This document shows positions 1 to 8,690 of a stretch of DNA of 64,000 nt, in pieces; position 1 is the stretch's first letter, and each line of letters opens with the position of its first letter. The stretch spans positions 1,488,001-1,552,000 of the forward strand of contig NZ_CP029378.1 in the NCBI RefSeq assembly GCF_003268675.1. The letters are read 5' to 3'. This DNA comes from Streptomyces bacillaris (GTDB taxonomy: Bacteria > Actinomycetota > Actinomycetes > Streptomycetales > Streptomycetaceae). The notes beneath the pieces are model-generated. The model was not told the origin of the DNA. It saw nothing but the letters and a program-made list of their open reading frames with translations, and ran no database searches. A program made the position numbers and the translations under genes.

Positions 1-1768
1 CGACCAGGGCGGCGCTGGTGCCGGGCAGCGGCTCCCCGACCGGCTGGATGCCGGGCCCCGGCTCCGTCACGTCCCGCCAGAACTTGGCGAGGGTGGTCTC
101 GGTGGGACCGTAGAGGTTGATCACCCGGGTGCCGCCGAACCGCTCGCGCCAGCCGGTGACGGCCGCCGCGGGCAGGGGCTCGCCCGCGAAGAAGGTCAGC
201 CGCAGGGCGTCGGCGGCGCCGCTCTCCGCACGGGCCGCGGCGGTCCAACGCGCGGCGAGCGAGGGGACGGTGTGGACGACGGTGATCCCGGCCGCCGTCA
301 GCCAGCCCGGGACACCGCCCGGCGCGGTCGCCGTGCCGGCGGGCGGGACGCAGAGGGTGGCGCCCGAGATCAGGGGGGTGAACACATCGCGCAGGACCAC
401 GTCGAAGGAGACCCCGGTGAGCTGGGCGAAGCGGTCCCCGGGGCCGATGCCGAAGGTGTCCCGCTGCCAGCGGGTGAAGTGCGCGATGCCGGACCAGCGT
501 CCGTCGACCGCCTTCGGGGCGGAGGTGGTGCCGGAGGTGAAGAAGACATAGCCGGGCAGCACCTCGCCGGTGGAAGCCCCCGCGGAGGCCCCGCCCGGCG
601 CCTCGGCGGGCAGCGGCTCGAACGAGATGCCGGTGCCCCCGGCCCCGGCGGTCAGCAGCAGTTCCGCCCCGCTCTGCCGGATCATCGACGCGCGCCGCGC
701 CTCGGGCAGCACGGGGTCGACCAGGACGAGCCGCACGTCCGCCAGGACGGCGGCGACGACGGCGGTGACGAGCGCGGCCCCGCGCTCGCCGGTGACCGCG
801 ACGGCGCGGGCCCGGGCGGCCGTGATGTCGGCGGCGACGGCCCGGGCGCCGGTCAGGAGGTCGCCGTAACCGAGGAGGTGTCCGGACTCCTCGACCGCGA
901 CCGCCTCGGGGTGCGTACGCGCGGCGGTCTCGATCAGGTCGGCGAGGCTCGGGGGCGGGGTCGGCATGGTCGTCGCTCTCTTTCGCGGGCGGGGCGGGTC
1001 GGCCGACGGGCCTCCCGGGCGGGGCGGGAGGGCTGAGGGACCGTCGGGGTCGAGGCGTCCCGCGGTGGTGCCGGACGCCGGGAGGAGGGGGGCGGGGGCC
1101 GGGCGGATGCCCGGCGGGGACGGATGCCGGTCGATGGGGTGTCCCGGGGGTCCGGGGCGCGGCACGGAGTACAGCGCGGCGGCACCCGGTCCTGGCCGTG
1201 CGGCTGTCAGCCGCACGGTGGGCGGGCCGGTGCCCCCGTGGACTCCTTCGTCCGCCGCGCCCGTGCTGACGGCCGCGGCACCGTTCTTCCTCCGGAGGAG
1301 CCGCCAGCTCGTGATGTCGGCCCACCAGTCCGTACGGTCCACGCCCGCGCCCCGGTGGTGTGCGGGGTGCGGGGCCACCATGGCCGGCACGCAGGTGCGG
1401 GCCTCGGCGGGACCGTCCGCCCACACGATCACGTCGGCGGCCCGCAGGGCAAGTCCCGCAGGCTCGGTTCCTGTCGGTCCCAGGCCTCCGAGCAGCAGAT
1501 ACGGCGCGGTCGGCGGCCAGGCCGCGGCCCTGCCCAGGGCCACCACCGGGAGCACCTCGGCCTGGGCCAGCGCGGCCAGGGCCAGGGCGGCGGGGGCGCC
1601 CACCGGTCCCGGGCCGATGACCACCAACGGGCGGGCGGCGTGGGCGAGGCGGCGTACGGCGAGGGCCGCCGACGGGACCGCGCGGGTCCCGTCGGCGCCG
1701 TGCAGCCGGTGGCCGCAGACACAGCCGCCGTACGCCGCGCACCACGAGCGGGCGGGTCCGTCAGCCAT
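1..1768 (-). CDS. Adenylation-domain (AMP-binding) protein, 3' end beyond window
   Basis: The frame opens with ATG at 1768 directly after a stop codon, overlaps the end of the upstream oxygenase gene by 8 bp, and stays open to the window edge (at least 589 codons). From about residue 268 it is a clear ANL-superfamily adenylation domain. The A3 phosphate loop reads FFTSGTTSAPKAV, with serine where glycine is usual, and the A5 motif reads NLYGPTETT. This activates an amino or aryl acid as its adenylate, as in NRPS modules. The first ~190 residues resemble the central Rossmann-like domain of thiamine-diphosphate enzymes (a PLVVIGPGPVG stretch), but this match is weak. A Pro-rich linker of ~75 residues joins the two parts. 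An alternative is that translation starts at the in-frame ATG at 967, which would give a stand-alone adenylation protein; its ribosome site is poor. Pairing with a 2OG oxygenase suggests modified amino-acid or peptide biosynthesis. Confidence 0.7.
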   Translation of the reverse strand, partial: MADGPARSWCAAYGGCVCGHRLHGADGTRAVPSAALAVRRLAHAARPLVVIGPGPVGAPAALALAALAQAEVLPVVALGRAAAWPPTAPYLLLGGLGPTGTEPAGLALRAADVIVWADGPAEARTCVPAMVAPHPAHHRGAGVDRTDWWADITSWRLLRRKNGAAAVSTGAADEGVHGGTGPPTVRLTAARPGPGAAALYSVPRPGPPGHPIDRHPSPPGIRPAPAPLLPASGTTAGRLDPDGPSALPPRPGGPSADPPRPRKRATTMPTPPPSLADLIETAARTHPEAVAVEESGHLLGYGDLLTGARAVAADITAARARAVAVTGERGAALVTAVVAAVLADVRLVLVDPVLPEARRASMIRQSGAELLLTAGAGGTGISFEPLPAEAPGGASAGASTGEVLPGYVFFTSGTTSAPKAVDGRWSGIAHFTRWQRDTFGIGPGDRFAQLTGVSFDVVLRDVFTPLISGATLCVPPAGTATAPGGVPGWLTAAGITVVHTVPSLAARWTAAARAESGAADALRLTFFAGEPLPAAAVTGWRERFGGTRVINLYGPTETTLAKFWRDVTEPGPGIQPVGEPLPGTSAALV

Positions 1769-2798
1769 TCACGAGGTGACGCGTCCCCGGCATGAGGTGC
1801 CGGGCGTGCGGCTCCAGGTCGTCGACGTTGACCGTCTTGATGATCCAACGGCTGCGCAGCTCCTCGGGCTTGCGTACCTCCAGCACCTCCTTCGCGTGCA
1901 CGGTGTGGTTGTTGTACGTGATCACGAAGTCGCCGGGCTCGATGAAGACCCGCTGCTTGAGGGCGTGCAGGGTCGCGGAGACCTTCGGCACGATCGCGCG
2001 GGCGGCATCGGTGACGCCGACCGTCCGGTTCTCGAAGTAGCGCAGGTCGTCCTCGCCGCCGATGACCGGGTGCTTGTCGGCCTCGCCCAGCTCCAGGGAG
2101 CCGCCCATGACCGTCAGGTCGTCGAACGGGGTGTGGAACTGCGGGCTGCGCAGCAGCTCCAGCTCCTCCTCGGTGAAGGAGGCGATGACGTCGATGTTGC
2201 GGACGAAGGAGGTGTAGACCTCGTTCTCGGGGTTGCTGCGCATGCCCACCATGTAGACCTGGTCGGGGCGGACGAAGTGGTTGGCGAGGTCCTTGTGGAA
2301 GTGGATCGCGTTGAGCGCCTTCTGCGACTGGCTGGTCTGCATGGAGCGCTTGGGGTAGATGTCCTGGAACACATCGCCGTCGTTCACGTTCAGGTAGCCG
2401 ATCGGCGGGGTCCCCGCGAGCTGGGCGAAGAGGGCGAGGAAGCCTTCCGCGACGAAGGTCCGCTTCAGCTCGTACTTGGACTTCACCGGCTCGTCGAAGT
2501 CGAAGACGGGTACGTCCCGGTCGTAGGGCACGTTCTTCAGGACGACGACCGGCTCCTGGTGGCGGTCGCGGTCCGCGAGGGTCTCCACGTAGGCGCGGAA
2601 GCGCTCGGGTACGACGCCGTCCTCGACGAGCCGGGCGATCTGGAAGGCGTGGGCGTCGTAGAGCCGGTACGGGTTGGCCGACACCGTGCCGATCGCCTCC
2701 GCGAGCGCCGCGGACTCCTCGTCGGTGAAGGTGAACTCCGGCGTGATCCGCCAGTCCGTGGACGCGCTGGTGGTGGGGTCGGCGGGAGCGGTCGTCAT
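1761..2798 (-). CDS. Fe(II)/2-oxoglutarate-dependent oxygenase, TauD/clavaminate synthase-like (AsnO/VioC type)
   Basis: A 345-residue oxygenase that would hydroxylate or desaturate an amino acid, free or carrier-bound, using Fe(II), 2-oxoglutarate and O2. The 2-His-1-carboxylate facial triad is visible: HFHKD gives His168 and Asp170, and the distal His lies in YNNHTVH near residue 298-301. An Arg in RSRWIIKT shortly after can bind the 2OG carboxylate. Size and motif layout fit the clavaminate synthase/arginine or asparagine beta-hydroxylase branch. The start ATG at 2798 was chosen over upstream in-frame codons because ACGGAGGAAC precedes it at ideal spacing; the residues upstream are low-complexity and Arg-rich. 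It overlaps the adenylation gene by 8 bp, so the two are probably co-translated and act on the same amino acid. The substrate cannot be read from sequence. Confidence 0.85.
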   Translation of the reverse strand: MTTAPADPTTSASTDWRITPEFTFTDEESAALAEAIGTVSANPYRLYDAHAFQIARLVEDGVVPERFRAYVETLADRDRHQEPVVVLKNVPYDRDVPVFDFDEPVKSKYELKRTFVAEGFLALFAQLAGTPPIGYLNVNDGDVFQDIYPKRSMQTSQSQKALNAIHFHKDLANHFVRPDQVYMVGMRSNPENEVYTSFVRNIDVIASFTEEELELLRSPQFHTPFDDLTVMGGSLELGEADKHPVIGGEDDLRYFENRTVGVTDAARAIVPKVSATLHALKQRVFIEPGDFVITYNNHTVHAKEVLEVRKPEELRSRWIIKTVNVDDLEPHARHLMPGTRHLVNG

Positions 2799-3102
2799 GG
2801 GTTCCTCCGTTGCGTGCTGTTCGGCCCGGGGCCGCCTGGCCCTCCGGACCCTGACAGCGCTCACGTGGTACGGACCAGGGGGCCGAGGTGGCAGCAAGCT
2901 GACGGCACGGACCTGCCAGTGACAGGCCCCCGTACGGCCACGGAACCCGCCGGGCCTGCGGCTTCCCGCACCGGGCGGAGGGCGCGGGGCGGCGGTCGGC
3001 GGTGATCTCAGGATCTGATACGCCGCTGTCCTTCCCCCGGCGACGCGGGCAGTATGGCGGGCCAGTTCACGTGTCAGCAGATATCAGCCGCGGGGGTGGC
3101 CG
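2799..3102. other. Divergent intergenic region (oxygenase / LuxR-type regulator)
   Basis: A 304-bp gap between two divergent genes that must hold both promoters. I see a ribosome site for the oxygenase at its left end and G-rich spacing before the regulator at the right end. No convincing operator palindrome, RNA gene or small ORF was recognised. Confidence 0.4.
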
Positions 3103-4113
3103 TTGTTGCCCGAGCTCGACCAGGTCTGCATACGGATCTACGCGGCGCTGGTGCGGGCTCCCCACAGCAGCGCCGAGGACGTCGGTGCGAGCACCGGGTT
3201 CCCGCCGGCGGTCGTCGGGGAACACCTCGCGGATCTGGCGCAGTTGCGGCTCGTGGTGCACAGCGTGGGGCGCTGGAGCGCGGCGGACCCGCGCGTCGCG
3301 GCGCACGAACTCCTGGACCCGGTCGAGGAGCGGCTGCGCGCCGAGCACCGGGCCGCCGGGACCGCCCTGCGGCGGGTCGCGGAACTGCGCCAGGCCTTCA
3401 TGGAGCTGGACCCGCTGCACCGCGAGGGCCGGCGGATCGCCTCCCGCACGGGCGGGGTGGAGGTGCTGATCGGCCGGGACGCGGCGGGGGCGGCGATGCT
3501 CGCGTCCGCGCTGGAGGCGGCGGAGGAGATGGCTGTCATGCACCCGCCCGCAGATCCGGGCGGTCGCGTGCTGGACCAGGAGGCGGCCCAGCGGGACCTG
3601 GCAGTCGCGGAGCGCGGGCTGCGGCTGCGGGGGCTGTACGCGCACACGGCCCTGCCCGACCTCGAACTGCGGTCGCACGTCGACCGGCTGGCGAGGCTCG
3701 GCGGCGAAGTACGCACCATGGCGGCCCCCTTCGCCCACATGGTGGTCTTCGACGACCGGGTCGCCTATCTGGTGCACCAGGCCGGGGACGAGGACGGCCC
3801 CGACGGCACCTGCACGATCGTGACCCGCGACCCGACCGTGGTGCGGTATCTCAAGGACCTCTTCGAGACCGCCTGGCGCGACGGGACCCCCGTGCAGGCG
3901 GACGAGCGCGGCTACGGCGAGGCCCTCGACGAGGTGCACCGCATGGTGGCAGAGCTGCTCGCCGAGGGGCTGAAGGACGAGACCGCCGCCCGCCAGATGG
4001 GGGTGTCGGTGCGCAGCTTCCGGCGCCATGTGGCCGCGCTCAACAGCGGCCTCGGCGCGGAGAGCCGCTTCCAGGCGGGCGTGGCGGCGGCACGCTCGGG
4101 ATTGCTGCCCTGA
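3103..4113 (+). CDS. LuxR-type transcriptional regulator with TrmB-like N-terminus
   Basis: A 336-residue DNA-binding regulator. The N-terminal ~70 residues look like a winged helix of the TrmB type (paired helices around SAEDVGASTGFPPAVVGEHL). The central part resembles the phospholipase-D-like sensor region common in these Streptomyces regulators. The C-terminus carries a LuxR/GerE-like helix-turn-helix around ETAARQMGVSVRSFRRHV. The start is uncertain: TTG at 3103 or the adjacent in-frame TTG at 3106, both behind a G-rich stretch. It diverges from the oxygenase-adenylation pair and is the likely cluster-situated regulator. It ends 48 bp before the convergent siderophore permease gene. The related protein at 25.8-26.9 kb has the same overall architecture. 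Confidence 0.75.
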   Translation: MLPELDQVCIRIYAALVRAPHSSAEDVGASTGFPPAVVGEHLADLAQLRLVVHSVGRWSAADPRVAAHELLDPVEERLRAEHRAAGTALRRVAELRQAFMELDPLHREGRRIASRTGGVEVLIGRDAAGAAMLASALEAAEEMAVMHPPADPGGRVLDQEAAQRDLAVAERGLRLRGLYAHTALPDLELRSHVDRLARLGGEVRTMAAPFAHMVVFDDRVAYLVHQAGDEDGPDGTCTIVTRDPTVVRYLKDLFETAWRDGTPVQADERGYGEALDEVHRMVAELLAEGLKDETAARQMGVSVRSFRRHVAALNSGLGAESRFQAGVAAARSGLLP

Positions 4114-4161
4114 CGCCGGGACCGCCGCCCTGACGACCGTGGTGGCGGACCGGGGCCGGCC

Positions 4162-5241
4162 TCAGAGCACGCCCCGGCGCCACTCCCGTACCAGCAGATG
4201 GCCGAGGTAGGCGCCGCCGATGGCCATCGTGTAGATGCCGACCGGCAGGTCGTCGAAGAGCGGCAGCTGCTGGGCGCAGAGGTCCGCGGCGACCAGCAAC
4301 AGCCCGCCCGTGAGGGCCGACAGCAGCAGGTGGGGGCCGGAGCCGCGGGTGAGGCGCCTGGCGATCTGAGGGGCCGTCAGGGCGATGAAGGCGATGGGGC
4401 CCGAGACGCTGACGGCGGCGGCCGAGAGGGCGATGGCGAGGATGACGGCGAGGGTCTTGGCCTTCTTCGGTTCGGCGCCGAGCCCTTCGGAGATGTCGTC
4501 GCCCATCTCACCGATGTCGAGCCGCCGGGAGATCAGCGCGGTCAGCGGGGCGACGGCCAGCAGGACCAGCCAGATGGTGGTGGCGTCCGACCAGGAGCGG
4601 GCGGTCAGGCTGCCGTTGACGTACGCGGTGAGGACCGAGGCCTTGTCGCGCTCCAGGGCGTAGACGACGTACTGCGTGAGAGCGGCGCCCATCGCGGCGA
4701 CCCCGATACCGGCGATGACGAGCCGGGCGGGGTTGCGGAAGCCGGTGCCGGTGGAGACGTAGACGAGGGCCATCGCGGCGACCGCGCCGATGAGCGCGCC
4801 GAGGGCGACGGGGATTGTGCCGGGGAACATCAGGGCGCAGATCGCGGCGCCCGCCCCGGCCCCGGCGGAGAGGCCGATGACGTCGGGGCTGCCGAGCGGG
4901 TTGCGGGTGACGGACTGGAAGAGCGCGCCGGAGAGGCCGAGCGCGGCGCCGACCCCGATGGCCACGGTGAGCCGGGGGCCGCGGAGCCGGTTGAAGACGA
5001 AGCGGTCCTTGCCCTGGGCGTCCCCGAGGAGGGCGGCGGGCAGGTCGGCCGGGTCGAGGCCCAGGCGCCCCCAGGTGAGCGTGGCCACGGCGGCGGCCAG
5101 CAGGAGGACCAGGAGCCCGGCGAAGGCGAGGACGGAGGCGCGGCGCATCGGCACCGCCACCGCGCGGCCGACGACCAGATAGCCGCGGGGAGCCTTGACG
5201 GACTCGCGGGCGGGGGCGGTGGGTTCGGTGGTGAGCGTCAT
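4162..5241 (-). CDS. Ferric-siderophore ABC transporter permease (FecCD family)
   Basis: A 359-residue inner-membrane permease with about nine to ten hydrophobic segments. It has the family signature of FecCD/BtuC proteins: GALFQSVTRNPLGSPDVIGLSAGAG-type residues near 110, and a cytoplasmic EAA-like loop before SVSGPIAFIALTAPQIAR near 285. With its partner permease it would form the channel moving ferric-siderophore into the cytoplasm. ATG at 5241 overlaps the upstream permease stop (ATGA), so the two are translationally coupled. An unusually long polar N-terminus (~30 residues) precedes the first membrane segment. No ATPase gene lies in this operon, so a shared FecE-like ATPase encoded elsewhere is implied. 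Confidence 0.92.
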   Translation of the reverse strand: MTLTTEPTAPARESVKAPRGYLVVGRAVAVPMRRASVLAFAGLLVLLLAAAVATLTWGRLGLDPADLPAALLGDAQGKDRFVFNRLRGPRLTVAIGVGAALGLSGALFQSVTRNPLGSPDVIGLSAGAGAGAAICALMFPGTIPVALGALIGAVAAMALVYVSTGTGFRNPARLVIAGIGVAAMGAALTQYVVYALERDKASVLTAYVNGSLTARSWSDATTIWLVLLAVAPLTALISRRLDIGEMGDDISEGLGAEPKKAKTLAVILAIALSAAAVSVSGPIAFIALTAPQIARRLTRGSGPHLLLSALTGGLLLVAADLCAQQLPLFDDLPVGIYTMAIGGAYLGHLLVREWRRGVL

Positions 5242-6284
5242 GTGGTGCCCCGCATCCTGCGTACGGCGATGAGCAGCGCGGGTGCGCCGATGAACGCGGT
5301 GACGACGCCGACCATGAGCTCGCTGGGGCGCATGACGGTCCGGCCGATCACGTCCGCGAGGAGCAGCAGGGTCGGGCCGAGCAGCGCGGAGAAGAGGAGC
5401 TGGACCCGGAAGTCGACGCCGACCAGGGCCCGTACCACGTGGGGAACGGCGAGGCCGACGAAGGCGATCGGGCCGACGGCGGCGGTCGCGGCGGCGCTGA
5501 GCAGAGTGGCGGCGAGCAGCCCGCCGCCCCGGGTGCGGGCCGGGTTGGAGCCGAGGGCGACGGCGGTCGCGTCCCCGAGGGCCAGGGCGTTGAGGCCGGG
5601 GCCGAGGGCGAGCGCGAGGAGGAGACCGACGGCGGCGAAGGGCAGCACGGACCAGAACACGTCGAAGTCCCGGCCGCCGAGCGCCCCGACGACCCAGTAG
5701 CGGTAGCTGTCGAACACCTGCGGCTTGCTGAGGGTCACCGCCTGGATGAACGCCATCAGTACGGCGGTGAGCACGGCCCCGGCGAGCACCAGGCGCACCA
5801 CGCTCGTCCCCGTACCGGCGGAGCCGATGACGTGGACGAGCACCCCGGCGATCAGCGCTCCGGGCAACGCCCACAACATGGTGTCGGTGGCGCCCGAGGC
5901 ACCGAGCCAGGCGGTCGCGGCGACGGTGCTCGCGGAGGCCCCGGCGTTGATGCCGAGCAGGCCCGGTTCGGCCAGCGGATTGCGGGAGACGCCCTGCATG
6001 AGCGTGCCCGCGACGGCGAGGCAGAGCCCGGCGAGGACGCCGAGGACCGTACGCGGGTAGCGGCTCTCGACGATGGCGGTGACATTGGCGTCGGCGCTGC
6101 CGCCGAGCACGTCGAGGACCTCGCCGAACGAGGTGGAGCGGCTGCCGAACATGACGCTCGCGCCGAGCGCGACCGCCAGGGCGACGACCGCCGCGACCGT
6201 CATGAGCAGGAGGAACGCCGGCCGAGCGGCACCGGAACGGGAGGTTCCGGTGCCGCTCGGCGGTGCGACCGTGGTGGTTGCCAT
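5238..6284 (-). CDS. Ferric-siderophore ABC transporter permease (FecCD family)
   Basis: A 348-residue polytopic permease, partner of the one downstream. It contains the GTLMQGVSRNPLAEPGLLGINAGA-type signature near residue 110 and AAVGPIAFVGLAVPHVVR near 280, both typical of FecCD proteins. ATG at 6284 was taken as start; the ribosome site is weak and translation may depend on the lipoprotein gene ending 50 bp upstream. The stop overlaps the next ATG by 4 bp. The gene order lipoprotein-permease-permease is standard for Streptomyces siderophore importers such as those for desferrioxamine or enterobactin-like compounds. The cognate siderophore is unknown. Confidence 0.92.
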   Translation of the reverse strand: MATTTVAPPSGTGTSRSGAARPAFLLLMTVAAVVALAVALGASVMFGSRSTSFGEVLDVLGGSADANVTAIVESRYPRTVLGVLAGLCLAVAGTLMQGVSRNPLAEPGLLGINAGASASTVAATAWLGASGATDTMLWALPGALIAGVLVHVIGSAGTGTSVVRLVLAGAVLTAVLMAFIQAVTLSKPQVFDSYRYWVVGALGGRDFDVFWSVLPFAAVGLLLALALGPGLNALALGDATAVALGSNPARTRGGGLLAATLLSAAATAAVGPIAFVGLAVPHVVRALVGVDFRVQLLFSALLGPTLLLLADVIGRTVMRPSELMVGVVTAFIGAPALLIAVRRMRGTT

Positions 6285-6334
6285 GGGAGTGAAGTGTGCC
6301 TGGTGACCTCGGCGGTTCCGATACCCGGCCGGGG

Positions 6335-7396
6335 TTACTTGCCGGCCTTCTTGACGGCCTCGTCGATGATCGGCAGGTAGCGCTCGATCGTCCACGGCAC
6401 GGTCAGCGGGTTGATGATCGAGGAGGCGGTGACGAAGGAGTTGTCGTTGCTCGCGACGACGGCGCCCTTCTTGATCGCGGGGATCTCGCCGTACAGCTTC
6501 TGGCCCTCGATCTCCTTGCGGTTCTTCTCGTCCGTGTAGAACGTGAAGATCACATCGCTGCCCTTCAGCTTCTCGGCGTTCTCCAGGCCGATGAGGGCGG
6601 AGTCGGTGCCGGGGGTCTCCTTGAAGCCGTTGACGACCGGGTCGACGGTCAGGCCGAGCGAGGAGACCATCTTGACGCGCTGCTCCTCGGGCTTGAAGAC
6701 GCCGAGGGTGCCGGGGCCGGTGTTGTAGATGTAGGAGAAGGTGACGTCCTTGTAGTTCGGCCGGGTGGCCGCGGCGTCGGAGAGCTGCTTCTCGATCTTC
6801 GTCTTGAGGGCGTCGGTGTCCTTCGTGCGGCCCAGCGCCTTGCCGATGATGTCGATCTGCTGGTCCCAGTCGGTGCTCCACGCCTGGTCCGGGTAGGCGA
6901 CCGTGGGGGCGATGTCCTTGAGGACGTCGTACTGCTTCTGCGTGATGCCCGACCAGGGGGCGAGGATGACGTCGGGCTCCAGCTCGGTGATGGCCTCGAA
7001 GTCGATCTCCTCGCCGCCCGTGAACTGCTTGGGCAGCTTGTCGCCGGACTTCTTCACGGCCTCGTTGATCCACGGCAGGTAGCCGGACTTGTCGCTGCCC
7101 CACGGGTAGCTCTCGATACCGACCGGGGTCTGGCCGAGGGCTATCGCGGTCTCGGCGGAGCCCTGGCCGAGGGTCACGATGCGCTGCGGCTTCTCCTTGA
7201 TCTCGGCGGTGCCGAGCGAGCTCTTGATCGAGACGGGGAAGGCGCCGGCGCTGTTGCTCGTGTCCTTGCCCGAGTCCTTCGCCGCGTCTTTTCCGCTGTC
7301 GCCGTCCGAGGAGCAGCCGGCCAGGACGACGGCGAGGGCGACGGCGGTGGCCGAAGCGGCAAGGGTGTGACGACGCACGCGGGTGAAGCCGAGCAT
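6335..7396 (-). CDS. Iron-siderophore ABC transporter substrate-binding lipoprotein
   Basis: A 353-residue extracellular binding protein anchored as a lipoprotein. It has an Arg-rich n-region, a hydrophobic core, and the lipobox LAGC with the lipidated Cys at position 28, followed by a Ser/Lys/Asp-rich tether. The remainder matches the class III helical-backbone fold of FepB/FhuD-type proteins, for example PQRIVTLGQGSAETAIALG near 90 and a DVILAPWSG segment. It captures ferric-siderophore and delivers it to the two permeases encoded downstream. ATG at 7396 has a good TGAGGAAC ribosome site. A consensus iron box lies 33 bp upstream, so expression is expected only under iron limitation. Confidence 0.93.
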   Translation of the reverse strand: MLGFTRVRRHTLAASATAVALAVVLAGCSSDGDSGKDAAKDSGKDTSNSAGAFPVSIKSSLGTAEIKEKPQRIVTLGQGSAETAIALGQTPVGIESYPWGSDKSGYLPWINEAVKKSGDKLPKQFTGGEEIDFEAITELEPDVILAPWSGITQKQYDVLKDIAPTVAYPDQAWSTDWDQQIDIIGKALGRTKDTDALKTKIEKQLSDAAATRPNYKDVTFSYIYNTGPGTLGVFKPEEQRVKMVSSLGLTVDPVVNGFKETPGTDSALIGLENAEKLKGSDVIFTFYTDEKNRKEIEGQKLYGEIPAIKKGAVVASNDNSFVTASSIINPLTVPWTIERYLPIIDEAVKKAGK

Positions 7397-7428
7397 GGGT
7401 GTTCCTCAGGTTGGACGAGCAGTGAGAG

Positions 7429-7447
7429 TTAGGCAAGCCTAAGCTAA
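7429..7447 (-). promoter_or_regulatory. Iron box (DmdR1/IdeR operator)
   Basis: The sequence TTAGGCAAGCCTAAGCTAA matches the 19-bp actinobacterial iron-box consensus (TTAGGTTAGGCTAACCTAA) at most positions and lies just upstream of the siderophore lipoprotein gene. Iron-loaded DmdR1/IdeR would repress the importer operon here. Confidence 0.88.
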
Positions 7448-7631
7448 ACGTACAGGGGCTTGCAGGGCACCCCTCCCCGGGTTCCGTTTCCGCCACGGAG
7501 GCGCTGCTGCTGCGGTGGGCCCGGCGGCGGGTGGAGGCCCGGCGGCGAGTGGTGGGCCCGGCCGCGGCGGAGGGCCCGTCCCATGGCTCCGGCGCTAGGC
7601 TGGTGGCGCCCTGGAACCAGGAGGAACCACC

Positions 7632-8129
7632 ATGGCCGCCGCCCCCCAGCCCTCCCGCCCCGCACCGACCGGCCCGGAGGCGGATGCCGCAGGACGCGAC
7701 CGGTACTTCTCCAGACTGGCGCGGGAGCGGCCCGACATCGCGCTGTGCCGGGCGACGTCCCTGGTGGGCCGGGCGCTCGACGAGGAGCTGGCCGGGCGGC
7801 GGCTCACCACGGCCCAGCACCTCGTGCTGAAGATGCTGAGCGAGGTGGGCCCCTGTTCTCAGCAGGAGCTGAGCGAACAACTGCGCATCGACCGCAGCGT
7901 GATGGTGGGGTGCATCGACGCGCTGGAGGGCTCCGGTCTCGTACGGCGGGAGCGCCATCCCCGGGACCGCCGGGCCTACGCGGTGACGCTGACACCGGAG
8001 GCCGGGCCCGCGCTGGAGGAGGCGGAGAGAGGTGTTCCGCGGCTTCTGGACCGGGCCTTCGGCGCCCTCACCGCGGCCGAGCGGCGGACCCTGACCCGGC
8101 TGATGGGCAAGATCCTCGACGTGGACTGA
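7632..8129 (+). CDS. MarR-family transcriptional regulator
   Basis: A 165-residue winged-helix regulator. The MarR core is visible from about residue 45: SQQELSEQLRIDRSVMVGCIDALEGSGLV is the helix-turn-helix, followed by a wing RRERHPRDRRAYAVTLT with the conserved DxR motif. The start ATG at 7632 follows a strong AGGAGGAACCACC ribosome site. It is divergent from the siderophore operon and shares a 235-bp upstream region with it. MarR proteins usually bind small phenolic ligands; nothing in the sequence identifies this one's ligand or targets. The ~25-residue N-terminal tail is Pro/Ala-rich and probably disordered. Confidence 0.88.
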   Translation: MAAAPQPSRPAPTGPEADAAGRDRYFSRLARERPDIALCRATSLVGRALDEELAGRRLTTAQHLVLKMLSEVGPCSQQELSEQLRIDRSVMVGCIDALEGSGLVRRERHPRDRRAYAVTLTPEAGPALEEAERGVPRLLDRAFGALTAAERRTLTRLMGKILDVD

Positions 8130-8263
8130 GCGCGAGTGCTCCGGCGGATCCGCTCGCTCGGAACCGCTGCCCTCGGATCCGCTCCCTCGCATCCGCCGCC
8201 TCGGAACCGCTGCCGCAGGGCCGTGACCGCTCCCGTGTGGCCGTCACCGCTGCCGCGGGACTC

Positions 8264-8690
8264 TCACCGCTGCCGCGACCGGCCCGCCTCGTGGAGCGCC
8301 AGCCACACCCGGTCGCGGGTCAGCGGCAGTTCGGTGAACCTGATCCCCGTGGCGTCGCGCAGCGCGTTGGCGAAGGCCGGGGCGACCGGGTTGAACGGGC
8401 TCTCGCTCATCGACTTGGCGCCCAGCGGGCCGTCCACCGGGTCCAGCACCCCGATGACCAGCACCCCCGACCGCCCGAGCCCGTACAGGGACGCCTGGCG
8501 GAACGCCGTACGGGAGGCCAGGGCGCGGGCGGGGAGGGTGACCGAGCGCAGCAGTTCCCCCTCGCCCAGGTCCTTCCGGCCCGCCCCGGTGACGAAGTCC
8601 GACACCTTCACCCGGCGCAGCGAGCCGTCCTGGGCGCGGAGGAGGCAGGTTCCGTCGAGCGCGGCGGTGCAGGCGGCCCGCCGCCTCCTC
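8264..8690 (-). pseudogene. Xanthine dehydrogenase remnant: FAD-subunit C-lobe fused to molybdenum-subunit C-terminus
   Basis: Residues from the 5' side ([17 protein letters not shown], then [11 protein letters not shown] and [14 protein letters not shown]) match the C-terminal lobe of a CoxM/XdhA-type FAD-binding subunit. Abruptly, near plus-strand 8405-8440, the frame continues as [20 protein letters not shown] and [13 protein letters not shown], which is the extreme C-terminus of a molybdopterin-binding XdhC-type subunit. The rest of the FAD subunit, the [2Fe-2S] subunit and nearly all the molybdenum subunit are missing, as is the FAD-subunit N-terminus at ~8690. The simplest explanation is one in-frame internal deletion plus a second deletion of the 5' end. 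The product could not be an enzyme. A 134-bp stretch to the left (8130-8263) contains short imperfect repeats of a CGGAACCGCTGCC unit and no gene. Confidence 0.75.
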
